A DNA stretch of 64,000 nt from assembly GCF_000220395.1 (NCBI RefSeq), contig NW_004086713.1, positions 151,759 through 215,758 of the forward strand. The letters run 5' to 3'. Shown here one piece after another: positions 39,899 through 53,332 of the stretch. The position numbers were made by a program, and so were the translations under genes. This DNA comes from Ichthyophthirius multifiliis. Its lineage: Eukaryota; Ciliophora; Oligohymenophorea; Hymenostomatida. The notes below the pieces were generated by a model, which did not search any database, was not told where the DNA came from, and saw only the letters and a list, made by a program, of their open reading frames with translations. Position 1 is the first letter of the stretch, and each line of letters opens with the position of its first letter.

Positions 39899-41302
39899 TC
39901 ACCAATCTCCTTAAACATCTTCAATTTCATTCTCGAACTTATTAGCTTCCTCACTACTTTGAATATATGCCAAATTTCCTTCCAAAATCCCCAAATTACA
40001 AAAGCAAAGACTCGCAGTTTTTTTATCATCAAGTCCATAAGCACACTCTACGGCATCTTTTAAAATTTAAATATTCGTATTTGAACTCTAAAAATTTATT
40101 TATGACATAATTTTTGTAATGTGTAGAAGACAATCTAATTAAAGTTTTTAATTTTTTATTTTTTTAGCTAATTCTTGACATTTTCCGAAATTCTAATGCG
40201 CTTGCTCGTATTAATTATTCTAAATAAAAGTCACTCCTAATTATCCATAAGCTAAGCATTCACTTTCCAATTCTTATTTTTATTTAGCCCATAAAAGTGC
40301 ATTATTAAGATTTTCAACAGATTCTTCAAAACAGCCGATTTTCCTGAAAGTAATTCCCATATTGTAATGTGCTGCGAATGTATTTTCTTAATCAGAAAGT
40401 TCCAAATTTTATTAATGATATTCAATTGACTTCTCGTAATTTTTTGCGTTGAAATAATTCACTGCGATCCTGTTTGCACCTAATGAAAGCCCGATTTTAT
40501 CCTCCATCATTCTTGCACAAGTAAAAAATTATTTATAAAAACGGATTGATTCTTAGTATTATTTATTATTCTCGTATACCATACCTAAATAAAAGCTTAA
40601 ATGCGCTTCTTTTTGGATATCTCCAGCTTACATGCCTGCTTTAGCACGTACTAAGAGGTCTTTTATACTCATTTTATTCTGTTTAAAATTCTAAGTTAGA
40701 GGAATTGAAGGGGCGTAACCGTTTCCTGGGGTTAAGGGGGAGGCTACGGTAGCGTTCGGGAAGTCTGGGGGTTGGACTTGTATTTGCTAGTCGAAAAAAT
40801 ATTCCTCTTTTGGATGCGTTTGATCCAGTTGCAAAATTTATTCGAGTATTTCGAGGTTTTCTTAAACATGTTTTACGGCTTCGTTTTTAAGAGTTTGAGC
40901 TGGGTGGAATTTTTGTGTAGTGGTTTTATATAAAATTTCGTTTTTTAGTGTTTAACTGGAAGAGTTATATTAAAGGAATTTATTTTGAAGTATTTTTTCT
41001 TCATCTAAAAATTTTGCATTGGTACTCATTTTTTATTTCTCTTCATTAAATATATGAAGGATTTTATCGTATTGTTTTGCCCGATCTTCATGGAATAAAT
41101 TTTCGAAATTTTTTTCTTTTTCTTTTAAATCTTCTAATTTTTGCTCTTTTGGGGCTACAAATATCTCTTTGTACATTTAAAAATCACTCTCTAAACGGGT
41201 TAATGGCTTTTTTTTGAAACCACTTGCTGATGATATACGGAAATTCGAATTTTTGTATTTTTCTTCTCTTTTGACTCGTTTTTCGTTATTGAAATTAAGC
41301 AT
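39899..41302 (-). CDS. Tetratricopeptide-repeat protein, possibly ciliary
   Basis: An intronless frame of 467 residues. The N-terminal third is charged and partly helical (MLNFNNEKRVKREEKYK, RISSASGFKKKPLTR), then a Pro-rich linker (QVQPPDFPNATVASPLTPGN). From about residue 210 there are at least five TPR units: AHLSFYLGMVYENNKQYQES, GANRIAVNYFNAKNYEKSIE, AAHYNMGITFRKIGCFEESV, LAYGQLGVTFIQNNQYEQAH and ASLCFCNLGILEGNLAY, spaced about 40 residues. TPR solenoids bind protein partners. The layout resembles axonemal TPR proteins such as TTC29, but that is a guess. Base composition is far richer in G+C than its surroundings, especially at 40680-40800. The TGA is at 39899-39901. Confidence 0.82.
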
Positions 41303-42326
41303 TTTCTGCTATATTTATATGTTTATTTTGTGTGTTTTCTATGTTTTTTTTGTTTTATTAAAAAAAAATTTAAATTATTATTGTATATTATATTTAAATT
41401 AATTAACATTTAATTTATTTATTTATTTTGTTTAAAATAATAGTGGAAATTTATTTATTATTAGTTATATAAAAAAATTGTATCATATACTTATTAAAAT
41501 ATAAAACATTTTTTTATTTTTTGAAAATTAATTTACTTATAATATGTTGAATTTTTATTAATTATTTTAGAAAAAATAAAATTATTGTAAAAATATATAA
41601 AATTAAAAGCAAATATAATTAAATTTAAAGGCTCTTTAATAATTTTTGGAACTATTTATATTTTATTATCAATAAATTTAATTTCTAAGATTATATTTTA
41701 ACTATATTATATATTAATCAAAATAAAAATTAAAACTAACTAGCTTATTTATATGAGTTAGTATAAAAATAATTAAATATATTAATTAATTTTTAGATAT
41801 AGAACTGTATTTTATTAAAATATTAAAAATTCTATTATTTATTTAATAGAATTATTTTATTTTCATTTTCTAAATTAATAAACTAAAATAAAAAATTAAA
41901 AAATTAAAAAATTAAAAAATAAAATTCGTTCATAAAAAAATAATATTAACAACAAAAAATTATTTATTTATTTATTAATTTTTCATATTAAATAAATAAA
42001 TAAATAAATAAGATTAATAATTGAAATACATATTTATTTTCTTAAAAGAATACATTTTTGAAACTAAATTATATATATCAAATATTTAAACCAATTGTAG
42101 TTAATATTTTATATTTTATAAAATAAAATTATATTTGAATAAAATATATACATATTAATGATAATATTACTGTATATTTTTTTTATGTGGATAATTATTT
42201 GTTTATTAAAAATAAAAAATTAAATTAAAAAAAGTATTCCGCCTTTAAAAAGAAAACACCGTAAATAAAATTGATAAATAATTTTTATTAAATTAAAATT
42301 TATCATAATTAAAAAAAAAAAAAAAA
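41303..42326. other. Divergent intergenic region with ATTAAAAA tandem copies
   Basis: About 1 kb of A/T sequence lies between the TPR gene (-) and a coiled-coil gene (+). At 41890-41921 an 8-bp ATTAAAAA-type unit is repeated about four times, and 41993-42012 has TAAA iterations. No gene is seen. Confidence 0.6.
41890..41921. repeat. ATTAAAAA tandem repeat
   Basis: About four copies of an 8-bp unit in the divergent spacer upstream of both flanking genes. Confidence 0.8.
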
Positions 42327-43730
42327 ATGGAAGACTTTGAAATAATAAAAGTGGATAGTGAAAAGCTTTAAGAAATAGAAGAATAACTAAATTAATCTAA
42401 ATAATCTATTGAAAAGCTCAACAAAGAAGTCTCCTATCTTTAATCAACTTTAAACTAGCAAAAAATAACTAAAAGAAAAATATAAAAAAAGTACTGTGAT
42501 TATGAGGATACAATAGCCAGTCTAAAAATACAATTATCTTCTTAAGAAAAGCTAAAATAAGAGTATCTAGAATAAAAATAACTTGTAGAAAAACTAATAA
42601 TTGAAAAATTACATTTAAATAGAATTATAATTTAGTAAAAGAAATAAATAGATTTTTTAAGTTAAGAAAAATAAAAACTGGATATAGAAAACTAGATTTA
42701 GAAGAAATATATAAAATAACTCGAAAGTTAAACTTTATCTCAAAAATAACAACTTTAATCATAAAATATTATTTAAGAATCTTTGAAAGATACTGAAAGT
42801 AATATTATCCTTTTAAAATTATAAAATTATTAATAAATATAAAAATTGATGAATGAAAGAATTTTTATGGAAGACTTATTAGAAAATATGAAAAACGAAT
42901 TACATATAAAGTACATGTTAATAAAAAAATATAATTCTATCCCCAAATAAAACTCTTTTGTTTAAATTGTAAAACCTTTAATTTCTAATAATTCTATATA
43001 GACAGTCTAATAATCTTTAATATCTAATAATAATTATATGAAAAGTATTTATTAAACTTTATTTTCTAACAATTATTTTGTGTTAACTTTTATTTAACCT
43101 TTAATTAAGAATTTCTTAATTTAAAAATCTTCCTAGCTTTTAAACAAGACTATTTCCTTTTAGAATGTTTGGAATTGTCCTTTAGTTACTTTTAATAAAT
43201 CAAAGTCTTATGAATTTTTAACTAATAAACAATTTTTAGCCAATAAAAATACTGAAACTCATCTCAAATGTATTACTTGGAAAAAATTAGATTAATAAAA
43301 AGATACTTTAAAATAAGAAATAACTTAAAAAAGAAATTAATAAGATAATAATCTTTAAGAAGTAGTAATAATTAATGGAATATCTTAAAATAATAAACCA
43401 TTTAATATTATCAGACACCCTAAACCTATTATTTAAAAAAAGAATGAATGTAAAGGTGAAAATTTGTTTAGATTAACAGTGAGTAATGATTATGTGATTG
43501 TTAATGATAATATATAAAAAGTGAATTTTATTTCTAATCAAATTGAATCGAAGAAAGGCTTTAGTAATAAATAGTTATTAAAATAAAAGAAAAAAGAAAT
43601 GTAAAAAAAGATCAAAGAAGAATAGAAATTCAAACAATACTTAATCAATTTATAATAGTAAATTATTAATATGTAGTTGAGAAAAATTGTATTAAATTAT
43701 AATGATAACAAAATGATCGCTAATTATTGA
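42327..43730 (+). CDS. Hypothetical coiled-coil protein
   Basis: No family is recognised. The single exon encodes 467 residues from ATG 42327 to TGA 43728-43730. The first 190 residues are a near-continuous coiled coil (MEDFEIIKVDSEKLQEIEEQ, LKIQLSSQEKLKQEYLEQK, QKLDIENQIQKKYIKQLE). The middle is Asn/Ser-rich with hydrophobic patches (LFSNNYFVLTFIQPLIKNF, VWNCPLVTFNKSK). The C-terminus is Lys/Gln-rich and again helical (KQKKKEMQKKIKEEQKFKQY). Gln is almost always TAA/TAG. Such proteins in ciliates are often basal-body or cytoskeletal, but nothing here proves it. It converges on the BIG gene across 325 bp. Confidence 0.75.
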
Positions 43731-44055
43731 TCAAAACAAAAAAAAGAGACTATTTTTGCTTACAAATAATATATAAAAAAGGTTAACTTTATAAAAAAAA
43801 ATATATTAAACTTTTACTTTTACTTATATATCTATTATTTGTTAAAAGCATATTTTTTATTTTTGTTTTTTTTAATTTTTATTTTATATATATATATATA
43901 TCTTCTTTATTAATGGATTATTTTTTATAATTAAATTTATTTTTTATATAAAATATATTTTTTTATGGAATTTTTTTTTATAATAAAAATTATTTTTTAT
44001 TTTAGTAAAAAAAAAAATTAATAAAAAACGTATAAAATAATAAAATTTATTTACT
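43731..44055. other. Convergent 3' spacer, nothing seen
   Basis: About 325 bp of T-rich then A-rich sequence holds the two 3' ends. Confidence 0.55.
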
Positions 44056-47000
44056 TCAATTTTCTTTTTTAACAAACTCAAAATCAATATCTTCATCATC
44101 AATTTATTAAATAGACGATTTATGTTTGGAATCTTCTTTATCGTCTACATTTTCATTTAGTTCTTGTTATTAATTTCCATTATTGTTTTAAAGTTAATTA
44201 TTATGATCTTTTTTCTCAGCTATAAATAAATAAAAGCTTTTCATAAGTTTTCTTACATAATTATCCAAATCTTCATCTTAAATTCCACATTTAGGACAAG
44301 CTTTGCATGATTAGCATATTAATTAATTAAAACTTCTATTTGAACTGTATTAGGACATATCAACTAATGTGCAATATATTTCTTTTGCTCTATCTTAAAG
44401 CTAAATATATATATATTATTTTAATAAATAGTTATTATTGTTTTTTTTAAAAAAATACTTAATTAAAGCTTATTCTTTCTAATAAAGGAAGAACCGTTTC
44501 TGTTATCATAGTTCTATTATTATTTACTTCTCTTTCTATTTCTGTTAGTTTTATTTTATTTATAATTATTTCGAGTGTTTCTTCATCTAATTCTTCAATT
44601 TAAGTATCTTATTTTAAATTTTTCTCTAATTAATTTTATTCACATTATTATGCTTTATATAATTCTTTATGTTTTTTTAAAAAAAAATTTAATTGTTCCA
44701 ATAATTTTCTATAATTTATTTTCTTTTATAAATAAAAATAAAAATAAATTTACTCTAATATTTCTTATAAATTAATTTCATTTTTAGTATTTTTATATTT
44801 TATATAAGAAATATATAACCATATAGATTATGTTTATCTTTCTTATTTTAAAATTCCTGGTAATTATTATAATTAACAATTAAATCCTTAAAATGTATAT
44901 ATATAAATATATATTATATTTATATATTTATATATTTATATATTTATATATTTATATATTTATATATAAATATATAAAATTAAAAATTAAACCCATTTTC
45001 CATAGGCAATATCTATAGAAAATCTAAGAATTAAATTTAATCGCAAAATTATAAGATTTATTCATAATATTATTGAAATGATCTAATTATTAAGGACTTA
45101 ATTTATTATAAAATTTAACCAGAATATCTTGAATAACTCTTAATAATAATAAATGAGCTTTCGATTATGAATTTATATCTTCAAAATTAATTTTTTACTA
45201 TTGTAATTGCAAAAAAGATTATTTTCTTTTTCCCTTGACATCTTATACAATATATTCACCATTCTCATCTAAATTTATCTCAAATAATTTATTTGGAGTA
45301 GTAAGTCTAATCATTCTATCGAAAAAATCAAGAATAATTTCCCAATCATTTTCCTAGAATTTCACCCCAAGTGTAAGTATAGTATTCTTGGAAGCATTTA
45401 CAGATATTTAAATAATTTACTCATTTGTATTATTGATACAATTCTCGTAAGTTCTAATAAACTCGATTAATAAAGAGTGCAAACTATCAAAATAATCAAA
45501 AAGCAATTAAGTAATATGATTAAAAGCATTAATACATGATTTTTTTAGCCAATTAAGTTCTTTTAATTACTTTTTAGTAATCATTTGTTAAAAAGTGAAC
45601 TATATTTCATCAAACAAAGGACGTAAAACTCCTTAAAAAATAATTTTCCAGAACTCTATTGAAAACATATGTCCATATAACGAAAGTATACTAAATAGGC
45701 AATCCATGCTTTTTACTTATACATTTGGTCTTTAATCACCGCATAAATTTGATAATACACCTAATAAGGGTACCCAATATGCTTTTTAAAAAATTAATAT
45801 TTTTTTTTTATTTTTTTATTTTTTTTCAAACTTTCTTTAGTTTTTGGGTTCAAGGTTTCATTGTTTTTGGATTTATCAGATATGTAATAGAGACATTTTT
45901 ATACATAATCGATAGAAGCAAAAGCATAATTTTCATCTTTTTTTTTACTTAGAGATGCCAAACATTAAACTAAATCAGCGAAAAAATCATATATAATATC
46001 TAAATTATTATCTAATATTAATTTAAGAATCTATTTTTTTTTTTATTTTTATTAAAAAAATAATTCCAAACAAAAAAAATACTTGAAAAGAATTATTTGA
46101 TAAATCTTAATTTTCTTCTTATAAAGCAAAATTTACGATATTAAAGATTATTCGCCAGCCAGATTTTATTTTATGGAAATAACTTGTACAAAAAGATCTT
46201 ATACAATCTAAAATAAATATTTTTATGAATATATTTTAAACATTAACTTTCTAATATATAATTTCAAATGTTTTTAAAAAATCTTTCTAATAAGTTAAGT
46301 TAAATCTTTCTTTTTTTGTAAAAAATTTTTAAGAAAGTTATTTTAAATTATCTACGGCATTCATTGCAATATTTATATTTTGATTCTGTCCTGCATTCGC
46401 AAAATGATCCCTTATTACCTGCCAGATCCTATTCCAGACAATAACGATTCTATTCATGTTAAACTCTGCTGTTTCAATTACTTTTTATAAAGAAAAAATA
46501 AGAGGAAGTGAAGAATTTTAATTCAATTCTTCATCAGAAACTTTACATAAAGCCGTTATGAAATCCAAAACACTTTCTCCGTCTAAATTCATGCTATTTG
46601 CATATATTTTTTCTATTTAATCTAATTCAAAGTACACATTTTAGATTGAAAAGGGTACTTCTTCTTAAAAATTATGATTTTTTCTTTTAATTTCAATTTA
46701 GCTTTTTGTTAATCTCAATTAGTTTAATTTACTTATCAAAGAAAGTATAAAATACCAAGATTTTCTTAAATAATTAGCAGTTTTTAATGCAAAGTTTAAA
46801 ATATTTTTTATCAAAATAAAGTGTTTTTTTTAAAATTGAATGGGAAATTTTATAAATTGCATAATTTGCACATTTCTTCCACAAAAATATCCCTTTCATT
46901 TTCAGCATTAAATTAAGCTGATAAATAAATTATATATTAAAATCCTTCTATACATAAGTAATTAATTTTTTCATCATCGAAATTATCAAACCCATACTGT

Positions 47001-48173
47001 AGAGTTTTTAGAATATTTTAAGATATAGATTCTATTAAAGGCACTATATAATATATAGAATTTGCTTATACAAATTTTTAAGTGTTTGGATTGTTTTGGA
47101 GCATTTTTTTTCCATTTTCAATCATTTATATTGATTCTTATAAAAACAAATTTTATTTTTTTCTTATTGATGTGGAAATAGAATCTTATAAATTCTTTTT
47201 TATTTTTGCTTTTTCATGGAGGGCTAAAGGAGTTTTTTTAATAGAATTATATAAATCAGTAAGATATTCGATTTCTAAATTTTCGCCTTCAATTCCTTTT
47301 GCGATTTTTATGAAATCTTCTATCTTCATTTTCTCTTTTACTTAAGGATTATATAGATCCGTTTATAGCATTATCAATAAAAACGATAATGTATATGCAC
47401 CTCCAGCACTATTAAATATCTCAGGATTATCCACTTAAAATTTATCTCCGAATTTTTGAAGAATTCTATCTACTATTTATGCCTAATTTTATATTATTTT
47501 TATTTTAAAAATATAAAAAAAAATACTTCTCCTGGAAGTGTAAATTCTGTTAAAAAATAACGCATAGCCTCGTCTAATTTCATGCCTTTGAAATTTAAGG
47601 CGTCTGTAAATTCACTTAATACGTTTATGTTTATTTCTTTATATCCTCCTATATATTCACCTAATGCATCTTTACTTATGGAATTATTGTTTCTTAAAAA
47701 TTAAGTTATTCCTTTTGCGTCATCTGCTTTAAGTATTCCTGTTTCGAATAAATGTTTTATACCTGAATTTGGTTTTTTATTAAATTTCATTATTGCCCTT
47801 TATGTTTCTATTTTAATATAATCTTGCCTATCAATTCTATTTAAATTTGTTTTGGTTTTGAAAATTTTCATTTATTTGAAAAAATATATATATTTACTGA
47901 TTTTAGAGTTAAACTGTATCTATAGATTTTTAAGGTTCATCATTTTAGTGTATATTATATATATTATTAGAACTTTCATCAAGATTATTTTTATTTGGTT
48001 CGTTTTTTTAGAGGTTCATTTGATAATTTTCATAATAATCAAATATAGATTTAATTAAAATACATAAAGTTTCAATTGCATATGAACTTAAATTTTATTC
48101 TTATAAGGAATTTATTAATAAAGAAAATTCAGGCTTTTTATAATATCCAGTAGAAATAAAACCTTTTTTAAAA

Positions 48174-48218
<45 letters not shown>

Positions 48219-50019
48219 ATTATATTTATATTTTATTTATATATATTTTTTATTATTTTACTTAATATTTAGACTGCTTTTTCAGTTAATTAAATTTGAT
48301 TCGGAGAACAATCGTAATTGACATAAAAATCGATAACAATTTAGCTTTTTTGAAAATAATTATTAAATACTTATAAAGCTAAATATTTATGTGAAGAAGA
48401 AGAGTTAGTACTTTCTAACAATTTAATAATGATTTCATTTATGAAAATTAAAATTTCATTTTTCAGTTCTTTTTTGTGATTAATAAATAGAATTAAAAAA
48501 ATTGAAAAAGTCTATTGTAATATATTGCTATCACTATGTAAAGCGCATTTTAAAATTCCATTAAAAAGACTTTCTTTGATTATCTAAACTGCCTATTATT
48601 TTTCAAATAAATTAATATCCTTTAAATACAAAATCGAATATAGAATTTTTAACACTAAAATTTTCTATTTAATCAAACTTCCTACAAAATTAACCATTTA
48701 TTCTTATTCAGAAGACAAAATATTTGAAAGAGTATATAATATAGTAAGACAATCTTCAAAAGTAGACTTACAAAAAGAAATATGGACATTATATTCTTTA
48801 TTAATTTTTTCTTCTTTTTAAATAATATTAGTTTAGCATTCATCGGAGCAAACTGGAATATTCAATTCTTTACAAAAATTATTCGCTGGATTTCTACAAT
48901 AATAGCACCACCTATACTAACCTATTTTTTAAGAATTTTCATTTAATAATTCTTCATTTTAAACACAAACTTAATCGATCATTCCTTACACAACATTATA
49001 ACATAAACTTTAATAAGTAAATTAATTATTTTAATAGTCATTTTAATATTTTAAATAATGATTGAGTTCTTCCAAACATTCAGTAAACGCATTTCCTTAT
49101 TATTCTTCTTATGTTTTATTTTCATTATTATAGCTTGAAGGTTATTCTTTTTTGTCTTGTTCTTGTAAACCATCTATTTTTTTTTTATTTAACATCTAGA
49201 TTAATACTTTTGGGGAAAGGCTTTAAACTTAATTTTATTGTCCTTATACAAGATAGTATTTTTGGAAAATATATCCAATTATTTATTAAATACCATTGTA
49301 CGATTATGTTTCAATTATTTTATTTTTAGCAGCTATTTTTTTTTTTAAAAAAAATAATTATTTAACAAAAAAAAAAAAAAATACTTGAATATATATAAAT
49401 TAAAGTTTCTATGCTTTAAGATAATGAACTTCCATGTAATTCTGATTTTTTATTTGTTGCTAATTCTACAATTATTTTTATTATGTTTTGTTATATTTAT
49501 TCATCCTTAGGATTAACTGTTTGTATAATTGTTTCTATTATGGTTTATATTAGTTTTCTTTTGTTAGATGGATCGGATTTTTTTTATTCTAATTGTTCTT
49601 TAAAATCTTCTAAATTAATATCTTGGGTATAATCTTCACAATTTCCATCTAAAAAATTGTTTTATACTAAAATGGCAATTGCATTTATGGACACATCAAT
49701 TAATTTTTATATTTTACTGTTTATTGCTAACTTATATATTAGAAAATATTTATTCACAGAAAGATTTGCTTGTTATGATTACTATAATTATTTTATTTGT
49801 TCTTTTTAGTTAATAATAAGTTTATTTTTTTTATTATTATTATTTTAAATTTTTTTTTTGATTAAATAAATATTTATTTTATTTTTTATATAATTTACAA
49901 GATGTTTCTTTTATATAATCTTTATATGCTTTGTATTTTTTGGGTATGTTTTTTCGTATTTTCTCTAATGATATAATAAGGGTATCTTAAAATAATTAAA
50001 AATCTTATAAATTATTCAT
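44056..50019 (-). CDS. SEC7: BIG/Sec7-type ARF guanine-nucleotide exchange factor
   Basis: BIG proteins load GTP on ARF GTPases at the trans-Golgi network. The N-terminal DCB region reads FLDGNCEDYTQDINLEDF and KKSELHGSSLSQSIETLIYI. A Cys cluster follows, then the HUS domain with the NYDC box (FYVNYDCSPNQIQ). The Sec7 domain reads SGIKHLFETGIL, LGEYIGGY, FTDALNFKGMKLDEAMRYFL and LPGEAQIVDRILQKFGDKF, with the catalytic glutamic finger in LPGE, and IMLQTDLYNP. HDS domains include MNRIVIVWNRIWQVIRDHF, DNLKQLSQKFFTKKERFNL, KIKSGWRIIFNIV and YWVPLLGVLSNL. The C-terminus has CQSCKACPKC and an acidic tail. Clear introns are 49802-49898, 49333-49384, 48163-48261, 47837-47897 and 47483-47526; more lie downstream. 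One frame break sits at an A8 run near 46830. About 1,700 residues. Confidence 0.9.
44918..44968. repeat. TTTATATA 8-bp tandem repeat in a BIG intron
   Basis: About six copies of an 8-bp TTTATATA unit fill part of a BIG intron. A similar array occurs in a STIMATE intron near 60658-60684. Confidence 0.8.
48177..48216. repeat. TA microsatellite in BIG intron 3
   Basis: Alternating TA tract of nearly 40 bp, wholly inside intron 48163-48261. Confidence 0.85.
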
Positions 50020-50545
50020 TTTATTTATTTATAATATTTTATATATAATTATATTTATGCTTAAAAATAAAAAGTAATAATTATTTGACTTTTTAATTTT
50101 TTTATAAACACTGATAATACGATATAAAATTATTAAATTATTATATTTATTTAAAAAAATTTTTATTTAATTTTTCATTTAGATTTTAATATCAATAATA
50201 TTAATTGAAAAAAAAAATATTGTAATATTATATGTTATTTATTATTAAAAATAATAAATATAGGCAAAAATTTAAATAAAATATTTTTAAAATTTAAAAC
50301 TAAAATATATTTTAAATATTTTAGTTTTTTTAGTTTTAAACTATTTTTTTTTTATTTAAATACATATAAATTAATGAATTTTATTATGTTCAATATAAAC
50401 ATTCAAAAATAATAATAATAATATATTAACAAACAAAAATATACTATAATTAAACTAAGTTATATATATAAATAGGAATAATATTAACAAATTTGAATAA
50501 ATATAAAAAAGCATATATTAAAAGGAGTACAAAATCAGAATAAAT
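50020..50545. other. Divergent promoter spacer, no gene seen
   Basis: About 530 bp between BIG (-) and the RING/B-box gene (+), all A/T-rich. No conserved element is recognised. Confidence 0.55.
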
Positions 50546-52612
50546 ATGAGCCAAACATTATCGGATGAACATATAAGAACTGATAAATATTCAATAGAAG
50601 ATGAGAGTGAAAGTAAAGATTAATCTAAAGAAAAATTTTACGAATAGGAAAATGAAAATGACCAAACAGATTAATCATAAATAGATGAATAATTTAATAT
50701 ACAAAATTAAATAGTTAAATGCAATTTATGTTAGGCATAACCATTAAACTATATAGAATTAAATTGCAATCATTGCTTTTGTATAAAATGTGTTTAAATG
50801 TTAATTTTAATTGGATAAGATGAGAATATTTTAAATGCTTAATGTTCTCTTTGTGAGTAAATTACAAAATTAGATGATGAGTCAATAATTTTTATAAGAA
50901 ACGAAATTTTAAATAATTAAGAATAATATTAAATATAGGAAGATGAGGAGGAAAATCAAAATAATAAAATAAGTAATCAAGAAATTATATATGAGGATAG
51001 CAGTGAAACCATCTAAACAGATGAGACGAATAAAAACATTACGAAATATAATGATTTAACTTAGTAAGAATTTTTAAAATAATAAAAATGTACTCGTATG
51101 TTTTAGAAAGATATTTTAAGAAAAGGTGAGTAAATTTAAAATGTTAAAGATTAAAAAATATTAAAGATATAAGAAATTAGTGATGAAATTGAAAATAAAC
51201 AAAATTAAGTTTAAGATTTTTGCGAAATTCATCCTTATGAATAACTTTATTATTATAATTTCCACGAAAATAAATGCTTGTGCATAAAATGCTTATAAAA
51301 AAATGAGTTTATTAAAAAATAAGTCGTTAATTTTTAAAATGCTTAGGAAGTTTTATTTGATAAAATTGATGAATCTAAATAAAAAATTCATGTAAATATT
51401 GAACTTTTAAAATTATAGAAAAAAAAATTAGAGGATGATAATAATTCTATTATATATTAAATAAACTAAACCAAAAGCTAAATTCAAGAATAGATTTAAT
51501 ATATTATTTAATCTTTAGAATAAAGGAAAAATTAAATATTTAATCAAGTTGAATTTATTATTTAATAAGAATAAAATAATTTATAAATCTAATTAGGAAA
51601 AATAATCGAAAAAATAGAAAAATTCGACTAACTAAAAAGAGACTTTATAAATACCAGTTAATAAGTTCATAATGTCACAAAAACAAAAATTTTTAAAAAT
51701 TTTTAAAATCAAAGATAAGCACTTGACATTTTACTTAATGAAAACAATTCTTTTTTTAACGTTTTTTAAACAAATTTAAGCATTTCAGATTTTCCTTAAA
51801 ATAATCCATAATGGAAATAGGTTTTGAAAACTATAAAAATATTAGAAAATGTAAAGGAGAAAATTTATTTTATTAAATATTAAGATGATGTAAGTAAAAA
51901 TATTTTTATTTAGAAAACCTTATAAGATACCAAAATACCTTTCTTTCCTAAAAGTGGTTGCAGTGTAAATACTTCTAATGGAGGAGTTAATTTAAATGCG
52001 AATTCAAGTGTAAATAATATGAATAATTATAATATGTATTGTAATACTAACACTAATACATATTCTAATATGAATACAAATTTGAATATTAACTCTAATA
52101 ATAGTTTATAAAATAGTTATAAAAAAAAATAAAAAAAATAATAAATTAAAAACTTATATACAAATTTATTTAAATCTTAAAGTCATAAAAGTTTATATGA
52201 ATAGAAATATATAAACCAAATGTCAATTTAATAAAAAACAGATTCAGATATTATAAATATTACATAATATAATAATATTAATAAATTTAATAATTTTAAT
52301 AAATTAAAGTAAGGATATTATAGCAAAGCTACATTCGTAAATAAAAATTTAAATAATAAATAAAATATTGAATTAAATAATAGTAATAGTGAAGTAAACT
52401 AATCTTTTACGAAAACATAAATATATGCACGAAATAATTCAATTAGAAATAAATCTAATAATAATTTATTTAATAATAAGTAAGTTTAAAATTCTTAAAG
52501 TGGATATCCTCCTTTGTACCCGAATTATTAAAATGGTGATTTTGTTTTTAAATCTTTAAAAAAATATAAAGATTTATTTTAAAGATAAAAGAAAATTTTG
52601 TTTTAAAATTGA
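50546..52612 (+). CDS. RING finger plus B-box protein (TRIM-like E3 ubiquitin ligase)
   Basis: A single exon of 688 residues. The N-terminus is acidic (RTDKYSIEDESESKDQSKEK). The RING at about residues 55-105 has the C3HC4 pattern: VKCNLCQ, ELNCNHCFCIKCVQ and AQCSLCE. A B-box-like zinc motif follows at about 220-250: DFCEIHPYEQLYYYNFH then ENKCLCIKC. Then comes a coiled coil (QKIHVNIELLKLQKKKLEDD, IQYIIQSLEQRKNQIFNQVE). This RING/B-box/coiled-coil order is that of TRIM proteins, which usually act as E3 ligases. The C-terminal 250 residues are Asn/Gln/Ser-rich and low in complexity (NMNNYNMYCNTNTNTYSNMN). There is no recognisable substrate domain. The TGA is at 52610-52612. Confidence 0.85.
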
Positions 52613-53332
52613 TTTTAGAAATAAATTAATTTTATATTTTTTAAATATAAATATTAATGTTTATGTATGTTTAATAAATTATTTTTAATAATTAATAATT
52701 ATGAAAATAATTGTAAAATTAAATCTATTAAAATAAAACAATTTTTTTCATAATTATATTTTGTTCAATATATATTAGAATTATTTTATACAATAATTAA
52801 TAGTTAAATTAATCAATTATATGCTTTTTTGTTCTTTAAAATTTAATTTGTAATAAATTATTTAAATTAACAATAGGATATATTAAATAAAAATAATATA
52901 ATAATAATAACTTTAGTTTTTTTGTTTTTCTTAATTTAAAAAAATAAGATATTTTAATTTTAGTTTATTAAAAACCCTTTATTTTTTTTATAAAAATAAA
53001 ATAAAATTAAATTTAATTAGCAATCTTAACAAAAAATAATAAAATAGAAAAATATAGACTATTATGCTTTTTTTAATTAATTTTTTAATCTAAATTTATC
53101 ATAATTTATTTATTTTTATATTAATTTATAAAAAAATATTTATAAACCTTCTTAATTATTTTATTTTTATTTAAAAATGAATGAAATGAGAGGAATTTTT
53201 ATAAAAAAAAAAAAATAGAATATCAAATCGCATTTTATTTAATACATATTTCCCCAATTGAAATTTAAATATTGATTTTATTTTAATTATTATAATAGAC
53301 TATTTTAAAATAAAAAAATTAATTCTAAATAA
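52613..53332. other. Intergenic, no gene seen
   Basis: About 720 bp of A/T-rich sequence between the RING gene and a decayed gene copy. No element is recognised. Confidence 0.55.

Noticed and set aside
39862-40044. Minus-strand 60-codon frame starting MLMDLMIKKL
   Set aside because: Out-of-frame shadow of the C-terminal end of the TPR gene, same strand.
47082-48058. Plus-strand hydrophobic frames of 68-87 codons
   Set aside because: Antisense of the BIG Sec7 domain region.
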